Source: Marispirochaeta aestuarii | Lineage (GTDB): Bacteria > Spirochaetota > Spirochaetia > JC444 > Marispirochaetaceae | Direction of reading: 5' to 3' | Length of the DNA stretch: 64,000 nt | NCBI RefSeq assembly: GCF_002087085.1 | Contig: NZ_MWQY01000009.1 | Span: 1-64,000, forward strand | Shown: positions 52,964 to 60,941 of the stretch, piece after piece | How the letters are laid out: every line of letters begins with the position of its first letter | Numbering within the stretch: position 1 is the stretch's first letter | The notes under the pieces: generated by a model | Databases searched by the model: none | Told to the model about the DNA's origin: nothing | Seen by the model: the letters and a program-made list of their open reading frames with translations, nothing else | Position numbers and translations under genes: made by a program

Positions 52964-54160
52964 ATGATTGCGACGAGCTTACGTGATAATGTCTATGCAA
53001 TAACAGTTAACGATCGGACCACAGACCTTTTCGAAGGTCTGTGGCCCATCAGTCAGGAGGGGGTTTCCTACAACTCCTATCTGATTCAGGACGAAAAGAC
53101 GGCCCTGATCGATCTGACCAAGGAGTTCAAAACCGATGAGCTCTTTGACAATGTGGGGATGATCAAGTCCCTGAAAGAGATTGATTACCTTGTGGTCAAT
53201 CATATGGAACCGGACCACACCGGAGCAATGAAAGCCCTCAACCGTCTTAATCCGGATATAACCATCCTCTGCACCCCCAAGGCACGTCCCATGATAGAAA
53301 ACTATTACGGGATTACCGAGAACGTGCGGGAGGTATCCGACGGAGAGGAGATCTCCCTGGGTAAAAAGACCCTGAAGTTCTTCCATACCCCCTTTGTTCA
53401 CTGGCCGGAAACCATGATGACCTATCTGGTGGAGGAGAAAATCCTCTTCTCCTGCGACGGTTTCGGCGGTTACGGAGCTCTTACAGGGGCGATATTCGAT
53501 GACCAGATACGGGACCTGGATTTCTATATCAAGGAGTCCCTGCGCTACTATACGAATATTGTCGCCAAGTTTACAAAGCCTGTCCTCAATGCCATAGAAA
53601 AACTGGCTGACTATCCCATCGAGATTATAGCCCCTTCCCACGGCCTGATATGGCGGGGGAATCCCGGTAAAATCGTGGAACTCTATCAGAAGTGGTCCGA
53701 ATACGGAAAGGGGGATAACGAAAAAGGCGTTACCCTGCTGTACGGGACCATGTATGGAAATACCGAGACCATGATGAACCACGTAGCCAGGGGACTCGGT
53801 TCCGAGGGTGTCCCGGTCGATATCTTCGATGTCGCCCGTACCCATATGAGCTATATCCTTCCCTCCCTCTGGGTGAACCGGGGAGTCATTATCGGGGCCC
53901 CGACCTACGAGGGAAGCCTTTACCCCGCCATGTCCCTGGCTCTGGAGGAGGCATCGATTAAACGCGTATTAAACAAAAAAGCGGCCTATTTCGGCAGCTT
54001 CGGCTGGTCCGGCGGGGCCCTGCGGCAAATACAGAAGATGGTTGAACCCCTGAAATGGGAAATCCTGGACACCCTGGAGTTTCCCGGCGGTCCCACCGAC
54101 AAGGAGCTGGAAAAAGCCTTTGAGTTCGGCGCCGCCTTTGGCCGCAGCATCAAGGCCTGA
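52964..54160 (+). CDS. fprA: Flavodiiron protein (A-type flavoprotein, oxygen or NO reductase)
   Basis: 398 residues: a metallo-beta-lactamase-like diiron domain (about 1-250) and a flavodoxin domain (about 255-398). The iron ligands are in VNHMEPDHTGAM (H-x-E-x-D-H, about 82-88), HWPETMMTYL with the later CDGFGGYG, and PSHGLIWRG. The flavodoxin FMN loop is YGTMYGNTETM. Such proteins reduce O2 to water or NO to N2O with electrons from rubredoxin, of which two genes lie in this window. AAGAGGGATCA precedes the ATG. A terminator follows. Confidence 0.95.
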   Translation: MIATSLRDNVYAITVNDRTTDLFEGLWPISQEGVSYNSYLIQDEKTALIDLTKEFKTDELFDNVGMIKSLKEIDYLVVNHMEPDHTGAMKALNRLNPDITILCTPKARPMIENYYGITENVREVSDGEEISLGKKTLKFFHTPFVHWPETMMTYLVEEKILFSCDGFGGYGALTGAIFDDQIRDLDFYIKESLRYYTNIVAKFTKPVLNAIEKLADYPIEIIAPSHGLIWRGNPGKIVELYQKWSEYGKGDNEKGVTLLYGTMYGNTETMMNHVARGLGSEGVPVDIFDVARTHMSYILPSLWVNRGVIIGAPTYEGSLYPAMSLALEEASIKRVLNKKAAYFGSFGWSGGALRQIQKMVEPLKWEILDTLEFPGGPTDKELEKAFEFGAAFGRSIKA

Positions 54161-54184
54161 TCAGATCAGTCTGAAGAATATAAA

Positions 54185-54217
54185 ACTGCCGGGATAATAA
54201 TTCCGGCAGTCTTTTTT
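54185..54217 (+). terminator. Terminator after the flavodiiron gene
   Basis: ACTGCCGG (54185..54192) pairs with CCGGCAGT (54203..54210), followed by CTTTTTT. It ends the plus-strand block and lies before the convergent DUF190 gene. Confidence 0.88.
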
Positions 54218-54228
54218 ATAGGGCTCCC

Positions 54229-54570
54229 TTATGTACCCCCGCTGTGGCGATACAGGAGAACCTCCAGGTTCTCCAGGGTTACCATTCCGTTATCGACCAT
54301 CGAGTCGATAAGCGGCAAAAAGGCTTCGATCTTTTCGGGGGTGTCCACAATTTCGACAATAACCGGAAGATCTTCCGAGAGTCTCAGGATTTTAGCCGTA
54401 TGAATGCGGCTCTTTTTTCCAAACCCCATCAGCCCCTTGACAACAGTTGCACCGGCAAGGCCCTGCCGCCGCGCCTCACGGACGATTGCCTCGTAGAGGG
54501 GGCGATGATCGTGACGGTCAGCTTCACCAATATAGATTCGAAGCATCTTTGCATCCCCGGATAATTCCAT
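54229..54570 (-). CDS. DUF190 protein (partner of fluoride channel)
   Basis: 113 residues with the PII-like fold of DUF190: KMLRIYIGEADRHDHRPLYEAIVREARRQGLAGATVVKGLMGFG and SEDLPVIVEIVD. DUF190 genes commonly sit next to crcB/fluC; the function is not known, though a regulatory role for the channel has been proposed. TAAGGAGGAGC lies before the ATG. It begins 12 bp after fluC. Confidence 0.88.
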   Translation of the reverse strand: MELSGDAKMLRIYIGEADRHDHRPLYEAIVREARRQGLAGATVVKGLMGFGKKSRIHTAKILRLSEDLPVIVEIVDTPEKIEAFLPLIDSMVDNGMVTLENLEVLLYRHSGGT

Positions 54571-54582
54571 TGAAGCTCCTCC

Positions 54583-54960
54583 TTATATTAATCGTCCTAT
54601 CATCAGACCAAGAAAAAAAGCGGCTATTCCGCTTGTTACCTGAAACAGAACATTGCCGAAGCCTGCAAGCAGCTGCGAGTCGGCAAACAAAAGACCGGTT
54701 TCCGAAATGAAGGTGGAGAAGGTCGTAAAGGCTCCCATGAAGCCACCGAGAATGATGATACGCAGTTCAGGGCTGACAAGATTGCGTTCCCCCGACGCCG
54801 ACCAGATAATCCCGAAAAGCAGGCTTCCGAGGATATTTACCACCGCGGTTCCCCAGGGAAAGGAACTGCCCAGCCACCTGTAGACCAGTCCGCTGAGGCC
54901 GTATCGTGCCAGTGTGCCGCAGGCGCCCGCGGCGGCCAGCCAGAATAGTTTTTCAATCAT
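54583..54960 (-). CDS. fluC: Fluoride channel FluC/CrcB
   Basis: About 125 residues, four transmembrane segments. LAAAGACGTLARYGLSG, GTAVVNILGSLLFG and the pore loop GFMGAFTTFSTFISE are the FluC signatures. As a dual-topology dimer it lets fluoride out of the cell. The start at ATG 54960 matches relatives; the frame is open to 55038, into a terminator. No fluoride riboswitch is visible in the short space before it. Confidence 0.92.
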   Translation of the reverse strand: MIEKLFWLAAAGACGTLARYGLSGLVYRWLGSSFPWGTAVVNILGSLLFGIIWSASGERNLVSPELRIIILGGFMGAFTTFSTFISETGLLFADSQLLAGFGNVLFQVTSGIAAFFLGLMIGRLI

Positions 54961-55007
54961 TATACCGTCCTGTTTCCCCTCAGCGACTATAGCATGGGGG
55001 AGGATAT

Positions 55008-55035
55008 AAAAAAACCGCCCCGCGGAACGGGGCGG
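55008..55035 (-). terminator. Terminator after the hydrogenase operon
   Basis: On the minus strand CCGCCCCG pairs with CGGGGCGG (55015..55035), followed by seven T (55014 to 55008). It separates the hydrogenase transcript from fluC. Confidence 0.9.
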
Positions 55036-55053
55036 CATGTGGACTGTTCTTTT

Positions 55054-56796
55054 CTATTTTCGGTAGAGCGGACGGGGGGTGTAATTCGTGTGGAGCAGTT
55101 CGTGGGCCTTCTTGCTGAGAGGCTTGCCGAGGAACTCCTTGTAGATCTGCTTAATCTCCGGGTTCTGGTGGGAACAGCGGATAACGGATTTTTCGTCATC
55201 GGCATACATACCGGCAATCCTTTTCTCACGTACATCGTCGGTTGTGTTGTAGGGCTGTCCGCCACCGGCGATACATCCGCCCCGGCAGGCCATTACCTCG
55301 ATAAAATGGTAGGGAGGCTCTTTTCCCTTCTCCCGGGCATCCTGAATCTCCCGCATAACATCCCGCACATTGGCCATTCCGTGGGCGACAGCCACACGGA
55401 CCTTTGTACCGTCGATGTCCACTTCACCGCGACGGACACCTTCCATACCGCGTACGGCATTGACCTTAACATCCTCCAGCTCTTTCCCGGTAACCAGGTT
55501 GTAGGCGGTTCGGATGGCTGCTTCCATAACGCCACCGGTGTTTCCAAAGATGGTACCGGCACCGGAGTAGCGTCCGATGGGAGAATCGGCTGCTTCATCG
55601 GGAAGGGAGTTAAAGTCGATGCCCAGGGCTTTAATAAGACGTGCAAGTTCCCGGGTGGTAAGTACAAGGTCCACGTCCTGCTGGCCCGAGGAGTACATCT
55701 TTTCGCAGCGGGTAATCTCGAACTTCTTGGCGGTGCAGGGCATGATCGCTGCAGAGAAGATATTCTCAGGCTTGATGCCCGCCCGGTCAGCGTAATAGGT
55801 CTTGGTTATTGCTCCCTGCATCATCATGGGACTCTTGGCGGTTGAGAAGTGGGGAATCATATCCGGGAAATACTTCTCCATATAGTCGGTCCAGGCAGGG
55901 CAGCAGCTGGTTATCTGGGGCAGAGTTCCCCCCTCGGTCAGGCGCTTTACGAGCTCGGTACCCTCTTCCATGATGGTCAGGTCTGCGGAAAAGTTGGTAT
56001 CAAAAACCGCATCCACACCCATCATACGCAGGGCTGCATAAATCTTGCCGGTACTGATGGTACCGGGCGCCATGCCAAAAGCCTCTCCGATGGCAACCCG
56101 CACTGCCGGGGCAATCTGGACCGCGACATGTTTTTCCGGATCCCGTATTGCCCTCATAAGGGTGCGGGTCTCATCTTTTTCGTAAATGGCGCCTACGGGA
56201 CAATGAGCTGAACACTGGCCGCACTTGATACAGGGTGTTTCATTCAGCAGAACATCCCCCGCTCCAGCCATACGGGTTCCATCCCCGCGGCCGATGAACT
56301 CCAGAGCCCATACGTCCTGCATCTGCTGGCATACGTTTACACAGCGTCCGCATTTGATGCATTTTTCGGGGTTAAGAATTATCGACGGGGTTGAATCGTC
56401 CAGGGGAATCTCGGGAACCCGGTGTTCAAAGGGAACATCCCGGATACCGAAGTCCGCAGCCAGGGTCTGGAGTTCACAGTTGCCGTTTCTCGGACAACTC
56501 AGGCAGTCGTTGGGATGGGTGGACATGATCAGCTGGATCACGGTGCGCCGGATCTCGTAGAGCTCCGGATCATGGGTTATTATCTTCATTCCATCCTGGA
56601 CCTGGGTGGCACAGGCTCTGAAGAGTTTCGGGGATCCCTCAACCTTGACAACACATATTCCACAGGCTGCCCAGGCGGGGAGGTCGGCATGATAGCAGAG
56701 GGTTGGAATCTTGATTCCCACCAATTTAGCCGCTTTAAGAAGGGTCGTTCCTTTTGCAACCTCAAGGGGCAAGCCGTTAACCGTTATATTTACCAT
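55054..56796 (-). CDS. hydA: [FeFe]-hydrogenase catalytic subunit (HydA/HndD-type)
   Basis: 580 residues. N-terminal [2Fe-2S] domain (LCYHADLPAWAACGIC), a His-Cys [4Fe-4S] (HPNDCLSCPRNGNCEL), two ferredoxin [4Fe-4S] sites (CIKCGRCVNVC, CIKCGQCSAHC), then the H-cluster domain: L1 TSCCPAW, L2 MPCTAKKFE and L3 MACRGGCIAGGGQP. This is the group A multimeric type. It lies downstream of NuoF- and NuoE-like subunits, as in electron-bifurcating hydrogenases that use NADH and ferredoxin together to make H2. Start 33 bp after hydB stop. Confidence 0.96.
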   Translation of the reverse strand: MVNITVNGLPLEVAKGTTLLKAAKLVGIKIPTLCYHADLPAWAACGICVVKVEGSPKLFRACATQVQDGMKIITHDPELYEIRRTVIQLIMSTHPNDCLSCPRNGNCELQTLAADFGIRDVPFEHRVPEIPLDDSTPSIILNPEKCIKCGRCVNVCQQMQDVWALEFIGRGDGTRMAGAGDVLLNETPCIKCGQCSAHCPVGAIYEKDETRTLMRAIRDPEKHVAVQIAPAVRVAIGEAFGMAPGTISTGKIYAALRMMGVDAVFDTNFSADLTIMEEGTELVKRLTEGGTLPQITSCCPAWTDYMEKYFPDMIPHFSTAKSPMMMQGAITKTYYADRAGIKPENIFSAAIMPCTAKKFEITRCEKMYSSGQQDVDLVLTTRELARLIKALGIDFNSLPDEAADSPIGRYSGAGTIFGNTGGVMEAAIRTAYNLVTGKELEDVKVNAVRGMEGVRRGEVDIDGTKVRVAVAHGMANVRDVMREIQDAREKGKEPPYHFIEVMACRGGCIAGGGQPYNTTDDVREKRIAGMYADDEKSVIRCSHQNPEIKQIYKEFLGKPLSKKAHELLHTNYTPRPLYRK

Positions 56797-56829
56797 AGTA
56801 CTGTTCTTCTCCTTATTCTCACCGGGTTC

Positions 56830-58617
56830 CTAGACCTTCAGCACCGCATCGAATTTACAAACCGTGTAACATTCGCCGCATTTTATGCACTGACTCTGAT
56901 CAATTTCGTGGGGCGCACGCTTTTCTCCACTGATACAGTTAACCGGACAGCGTCGGGCGCACAGACCACAGCCGATACACTTCTCGGGATTAATCTCGAA
57001 ACGCATCAGCTGCTTACACTTCCCGGCGGGACATTTTTTGTCTTCGATGTGGGCCTTGTATTCATCGATAAAATACTTGATGGTCGACAGGGTCGGGTTT
57101 GGAGCCGTCTGACCCAGTCCGCAGAGGGATGCCCGCTTCATGGCGGCCCCGATTGTTTCCAGCTTTTCGAGGTCCTCCATCTCTCCCTGTCCCTTGGTTA
57201 TCTTGTCGAGGATGTCATACATGGTCTTGCCGCCGACCCGGCAGGGAGCGCACTTACCGCAGGACTCATCCACACAGAAACCGAGGTAGAACTTGGCGAC
57301 GTCCACCATACAGTCGTCCTCATCCATGACGATGAGACCGCCGGACCCCATCATGGAACCAAGTTTGATCAGGTTGTCGTAATCGATGGGAGTGTCCAGG
57401 AAATCATCCTTGAGCACACCCCCGGAGGGTCCGCCGGTCTGGGCGGCCTTGAACTTCTTGCCGTCCTTTATACCACCGCCGATATCGAAGATGATCTCCC
57501 GCAGGGTGGTACCCATTGGTACTTCCACCAGACCGGAGTTGTTGATTTTTCCCGTAAGGGCAAAAACCTTGGTTCCGGTGGAACCTTCGGTACCTATTTT
57601 GGAGAACCACTCACCTCCCCTGGTTATTATAACCGGGATATTGGCCCAGGTCTCAACATTGTTGATTACCGTGGGCTTGCCCCAGATACCCTGAACTGCG
57701 GGAAAAGGAGGCCTGACTCTCGGCATACCCCGTTCTCCCTCGAGGGAAGCGATCAGGGCGGTTTCTTCACCGCAGACAAAGGCTCCGGCACCGAGGCGAA
57801 TCTCTATATCGAAATTGAAACCGCTCCCCAGTATGTCATCACCCAGCAGATTCATATCCCGCGCCTGCTGCATGGCGGTTTTGAGGCGCTTGATCGCCAG
57901 GGGATACTCGGCACGGATGTAGATATATCCCTTGCTGGCACCGACGGTCCGACCGGCAATGGTCATGGCCTCGAGAATGGAGTGAGGGTCTCCCTCGAGG
58001 GTCGAACGGTCCATGTAGGCACCGGGATCGCCTTCATCGGCGTTACAGGCGATATACTTTTCGCTCTCATCCACATCCTTGGTGAACTTCCACTTCATCC
58101 AGGTGGGAAAGCCGGCGCCGCCGCGTCCCCGGAGTTTGGACTTTTTCAGTTCCTCCAGGACATCCTCGGGGCTCATTTCGAAAAGAACCTTCTCCAGGGC
58201 GGCATACCCGTCCCGGGCAATGTATTCGTTTATATCATCGGGGTTGATGAATCCGCAGTTCCTTAAAACGATACGGAACTGCTTCTGATAAAATTCGATA
58301 TCCTCGAGGCCGGTACGGCTCATGCTCAGGGACTTGTCATAGAGCAGCCGGGGGACCTCGCGGCCTTTTACAAGGTGTTCAGCGACGATCTCTTTGGCGT
58401 CGTCCGGTTTTACCTGCACGTAAAAGGATTCGTCGGGAAGAACTTTAACGATGGGGCCCTGTTCACAAAAACCGAAACATCCGGTCTTGAGAATCTGGAC
58501 TTCTTCGCGGATTCCAGCCTTTTCAGCTTCGTGGATAAGGTTCCTGAAGATATCATCGGCCTTCGCGGACTCGCATCCGGTACCACCGCAGACAAGTACA
58601 TAATGTTTGAAGCTCAT
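56830..58617 (-). CDS. hydB: Hydrogenase NADH-binding subunit (NuoF-like, HydB/HndC-type)
   Basis: 595 residues. An N-terminal thioredoxin-like [2Fe-2S] domain (VCGGTGCESAKADD, LKTGCFGFCEQGP) is followed by FMN and NADH sites (GRGGAGFPTWMKW, CNADEGDPGAYMDR), a [4Fe-4S] of the NuoF kind (ESCGKCAPCRVG), then two C-terminal ferredoxin sites (CIGCGLCARRCPVNC, CIKCGECYTVC). It binds NADH and is where bifurcation is thought to occur in such complexes. It begins one base after the HndB-like gene. Confidence 0.95.
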   Translation of the reverse strand: MSFKHYVLVCGGTGCESAKADDIFRNLIHEAEKAGIREEVQILKTGCFGFCEQGPIVKVLPDESFYVQVKPDDAKEIVAEHLVKGREVPRLLYDKSLSMSRTGLEDIEFYQKQFRIVLRNCGFINPDDINEYIARDGYAALEKVLFEMSPEDVLEELKKSKLRGRGGAGFPTWMKWKFTKDVDESEKYIACNADEGDPGAYMDRSTLEGDPHSILEAMTIAGRTVGASKGYIYIRAEYPLAIKRLKTAMQQARDMNLLGDDILGSGFNFDIEIRLGAGAFVCGEETALIASLEGERGMPRVRPPFPAVQGIWGKPTVINNVETWANIPVIITRGGEWFSKIGTEGSTGTKVFALTGKINNSGLVEVPMGTTLREIIFDIGGGIKDGKKFKAAQTGGPSGGVLKDDFLDTPIDYDNLIKLGSMMGSGGLIVMDEDDCMVDVAKFYLGFCVDESCGKCAPCRVGGKTMYDILDKITKGQGEMEDLEKLETIGAAMKRASLCGLGQTAPNPTLSTIKYFIDEYKAHIEDKKCPAGKCKQLMRFEINPEKCIGCGLCARRCPVNCISGEKRAPHEIDQSQCIKCGECYTVCKFDAVLKV

Positions 58618-58618
58618 C

Positions 58619-59011
58619 CTACTTTTCCCCCTTCTCGATGATGTCGACGGCGGGCCGGTCGTAGATATGATCGTTCACCAGCTCATGTGCCATTATATGT
58701 TTGTGAACAATCTTGCGGGCCACCTCGTCATTCACATTCCCGTATATCACCGTCGGCATGCCGGGCATCAGAACTTCCACCGTCGGTTCTGCGTGGCAGA
58801 GCCCCAGACAGCCGGTCTGCTTGACGACAACGTCGGTCAGATTATTCTCTTCCAGTTCATTCAAAAAGGCTTCGTGGGTTTTTCGGGCTCCGGCGGCAAT
58901 ACCGCAGGTTCCTCCACCCACAACAATCTGGATGCTTTTTCCGGAAACATCCCGCCTGTCCATCTCTCTCTTTTTTTGCTCCCGCAGGGCGCGCAGCTCT
59001 TCCAAAGTCAT
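58619..59011 (-). CDS. Thioredoxin-like [2Fe-2S] ferredoxin (HndB-like)
   Basis: 130 residues. A charged helix (LEELRALREQKKREMDRR) precedes VGGGTCGIAAGARKTHEAFLNEL and TGCLGLCHAEPTVEV, the HndB/NuoE-like [2Fe-2S] site, with three visible cysteines in GTCGI and TGCLGLC. A fourth ligand is not obvious, which is common in HndB proteins. It sits between the HATPase gene and hydB, as hndB does in multimeric hydrogenase operons. Role: an added electron-transfer subunit, or an inactive relic. Confidence 0.85.
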   Translation of the reverse strand: MTLEELRALREQKKREMDRRDVSGKSIQIVVGGGTCGIAAGARKTHEAFLNELEENNLTDVVVKQTGCLGLCHAEPTVEVLMPGMPTVIYGNVNDEVARKIVHKHIMAHELVNDHIYDRPAVDIIEKGEK

Positions 59012-59022
59012 GGTACCGCTCC

Positions 59023-59586
59023 TTATTTCTCTTTACCTTGTATCTCTTCTTCATGGGACGCCATATATCGGCGAACCAGGTTCTGGGAGGCAACACTTTC
59101 CAGCTCTCCCAGAGCATCTGTCAGTTCCGATCGTGTAATCCGGTAACTCCGCTCTCCTGAGCTGTCAAGTACACGGTGCAGCAGAACCGCTTCGTACTCC
59201 GTCGGTTTCAGTACAGCCCCGGCGAATGTTTCCGCCAGGTCTCCGACCGGGGGGGTATCGATATTATCAGCAGGAAAGGAGAAGAAAACCTCCGTGCCCT
59301 TTCCAGGTACTGACTCAATCCTGAAATCCCCGCCGCACTGTTCAGCCGCATGTATCAGAAAGGGAATTCCCAACCCGACCTTTCGTCCGGGGTGCTTTAT
59401 TCCATCGGTGAAATAGGGATCCCGAATCCGGGACAACAGTTCCCTGTCCATTCCTGTGCCGTTGTCCCGCAGGGTGACCGAAATCTCCTCATTCGATTCA
59501 AGGATCTCAACCTCAACCAGGTTTGCGCCTGCTTCGAGGGAATTATCCACCAGATCGATGATAAAATCACCGACGGAAAAATGCAT
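59023..59586 (-). CDS. HATPase-domain protein inside the hydrogenase operon
   Basis: 187 residues. The GHKL ATPase boxes are clear: N box DLVDNSLEAGA (about 11-21), G1 DNGTGM (about 41-46), G2 GLGIPF (about 71-76). No dimerisation/phospho-acceptor helix with His is attached, so it is not an ordinary sensor kinase; anti-sigma-factor-like or regulatory use is more likely. After about residue 110 the chain is unlike known kinases. It overlaps hydC's stop codon by one base and precedes hndB by 11 bp, so it is firmly in the operon. Confidence 0.88.
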   Translation of the reverse strand: MHFSVGDFIIDLVDNSLEAGANLVEVEILESNEEISVTLRDNGTGMDRELLSRIRDPYFTDGIKHPGRKVGLGIPFLIHAAEQCGGDFRIESVPGKGTEVFFSFPADNIDTPPVGDLAETFAGAVLKPTEYEAVLLHRVLDSSGERSYRITRSELTDALGELESVASQNLVRRYMASHEEEIQGKEK

Positions 59587-60071
59587 CAGGTATTCCGGAA
59601 CTGGGCAATAACGTCGGGCAGGACGTCCTTTGTTACCTTACCGAAAACCTCTTCCCCTACAACCATTACCGGTGCGAGTCCGCAACAGCCGACACAGCGT
59701 ACAGCCTCGATGGAGAATTCCCCGTCGTCGGTAACCTGGTTCACCCCTATTCCAAGGAGGTTTTCCAGTTCCTGCAGCAGATCTTCTCCGCCTTTCAGGT
59801 AGCATGCCGTTCCCATACATACCTGAATATTGTGCCGCCCCGGTTTATTCAGCTTGAAAAAATGATAAAAGGTAACGACACCATAGATTTTCGCCAAAGG
59901 AACATCCAGCAGTTCCGCGACCTTCATGGCCGCCTGTCGCGGGATATACCCGAACTCTTCCTGTACTCTGTGCAGGATCATAATCAGGTTCCCGGGTTTT
60001 TCTTTCCATTCCTCGATAAACTTCAACAGTTCGGAGGAGAACTGGATATCCGCCACCATTTGAGTAGACAT
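59586..60071 (-). CDS. hydC: Hydrogenase NuoE-like subunit (HydC/HndA-type)
   Basis: 161 residues. An N-terminal helical domain (IMILHRVQEEFGYIPRQAAMKVAELL) is followed by a thioredoxin-like [2Fe-2S] domain with all four cysteines in two pairs: VCMGTACYLKGG (about 90-101) and VRCVGCCGLAPV. It passes electrons between the NuoF-like and catalytic subunits. The start at ATG 60071 has GGGAGG 4 nt upstream; the frame is open to 60146, but that stretch lacks a ribosome site. First gene of the operon. Confidence 0.93.
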   Translation of the reverse strand: MSTQMVADIQFSSELLKFIEEWKEKPGNLIMILHRVQEEFGYIPRQAAMKVAELLDVPLAKIYGVVTFYHFFKLNKPGRHNIQVCMGTACYLKGGEDLLQELENLLGIGVNQVTDDGEFSIEAVRCVGCCGLAPVMVVGEEVFGKVTKDVLPDVIAQFRNT

Positions 60072-60117
60072 GCAACCTCCCTTATCATACAATTGCAGTA
60101 TTAGCCTAGCCGCCTGC

Positions 60118-60146
60118 AGTGTATCGGGAAGCGGCTGTTGTGACAA
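60118..60146 (-). promoter_or_regulatory. Candidate promoter of the hydrogenase operon
   Basis: On the minus strand TTGTCA (60146 to 60141) and TACACT (60123 to 60118) are 17 bp apart, starting transcription about 40 bp before hydC. A partial inverted repeat GACAA-N7-TTGTC overlaps the -35. Confidence 0.5.
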
Positions 60147-60236
60147 GTATTTGTTGTCCCGGAGGAATGAAATATTGCGAAATTTGTAGAAATAATCTTG
60201 TCTAAAATACTAATTTTAAGTAACTTAGCGCAGTTT

Positions 60237-60254
60237 ATGTGAACGATTTCACTT
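60237..60254 (+). promoter_or_regulatory. Rex operator (ROP) upstream of rex
   Basis: ATGTGAA-CGAT-TTCACTT matches the Rex consensus TTGTGAA-N4-TTCACAA at 11 of 14 fixed positions with correct 7-4-7 spacing. It lies 15 bp before the rex ATG, so Rex probably represses its own gene, and, being in the rex-hydC intergenic region, might reach the divergent hydrogenase promoter about 100 bp away. Confidence 0.75.
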
Positions 60255-60269
60255 TATTGAGAAGGTAAC

Positions 60270-60926
60270 ATGAATAAAGAACTTATATTGAGACTGACAA
60301 AATACAAACGGATACTGAGTAAACTGAAAGCCCTCGGACTGGAACGGGTTTTTTCCAACAACCTGGGAGATGCAATCGGCGTATCCCCGGCTCTGGTACG
60401 GAAAGATTTTTCCAATCTCAATCTCCCCGGCAACAAACGGGGGGGGTATAATATAGATGAACTGACCGAAAGGCTGGACCGTGTTCTGGGATACGATGAG
60501 AACCAGAACGTTATAATCGTCGGCTGCGGTCGCATAGGCACTGCACTGATGCGTTTCGATGAGTTCCATCACGAAGGCATCCGAATCAAGGCGGGCTTTG
60601 ATGCCTCCCCTGAGAACGTGGACAACTCCACAGAAATTCCAGTATATCCTCTGGAGAAACTACCCGAGTTTGTAAAGGAAAATGACATCCGGGTTGGAAT
60701 CATCGCCGTACCCGACAGCGCGGCATCCCAGGTCTTCGATCTGATGGTATCCGCGGGAATCAAGGGCATCCTCAACTTCGCCGCGGTCGAGCTGAAATGC
60801 GCCGGCGGTGACAAGGACTGCCCGGCAAACTGTACGGTCCACAACGTCAACATCGGTCTGGAAATCGAACATCTCTTTTACCAGCTCAATCTGACCGAAT
60901 CCGGCATCGGCTGTGAGGACACCTGA
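60270..60926 (+). CDS. rex: Redox-sensing transcriptional repressor Rex
   Basis: 218 residues. Winged helix (RVFSNNLGDAIGVSPALVRKDFSNL), then a Rossmann domain with NVIIVGCGRIGTALM (about 82-96). It binds NADH and then leaves DNA, so fermentation and hydrogenase genes turn on when NADH is high. A Rex box lies just upstream. It is divergent from the hydrogenase operon, the natural target. RmuC follows by 15 bp. Confidence 0.95.
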   Translation: MNKELILRLTKYKRILSKLKALGLERVFSNNLGDAIGVSPALVRKDFSNLNLPGNKRGGYNIDELTERLDRVLGYDENQNVIIVGCGRIGTALMRFDEFHHEGIRIKAGFDASPENVDNSTEIPVYPLEKLPEFVKENDIRVGIIAVPDSAASQVFDLMVSAGIKGILNFAAVELKCAGGDKDCPANCTVHNVNIGLEIEHLFYQLNLTESGIGCEDT

Positions 60927-60941
60927 GACGGGATATTCCCT

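Noticed and set aside
54961-55053. Fluoride riboswitch before fluC
   Set aside because: The short space upstream of fluC holds only the hydrogenase terminator; the crcB-motif conserved bases are absent.
56422-58266. 614-codon plus-strand open frame across the hydrogenase genes
   Set aside because: It lies entirely antisense to hydA and hydB, whose clusters and domain motifs are unambiguous. Its translation has no recognisable domain and it lacks a ribosome site.
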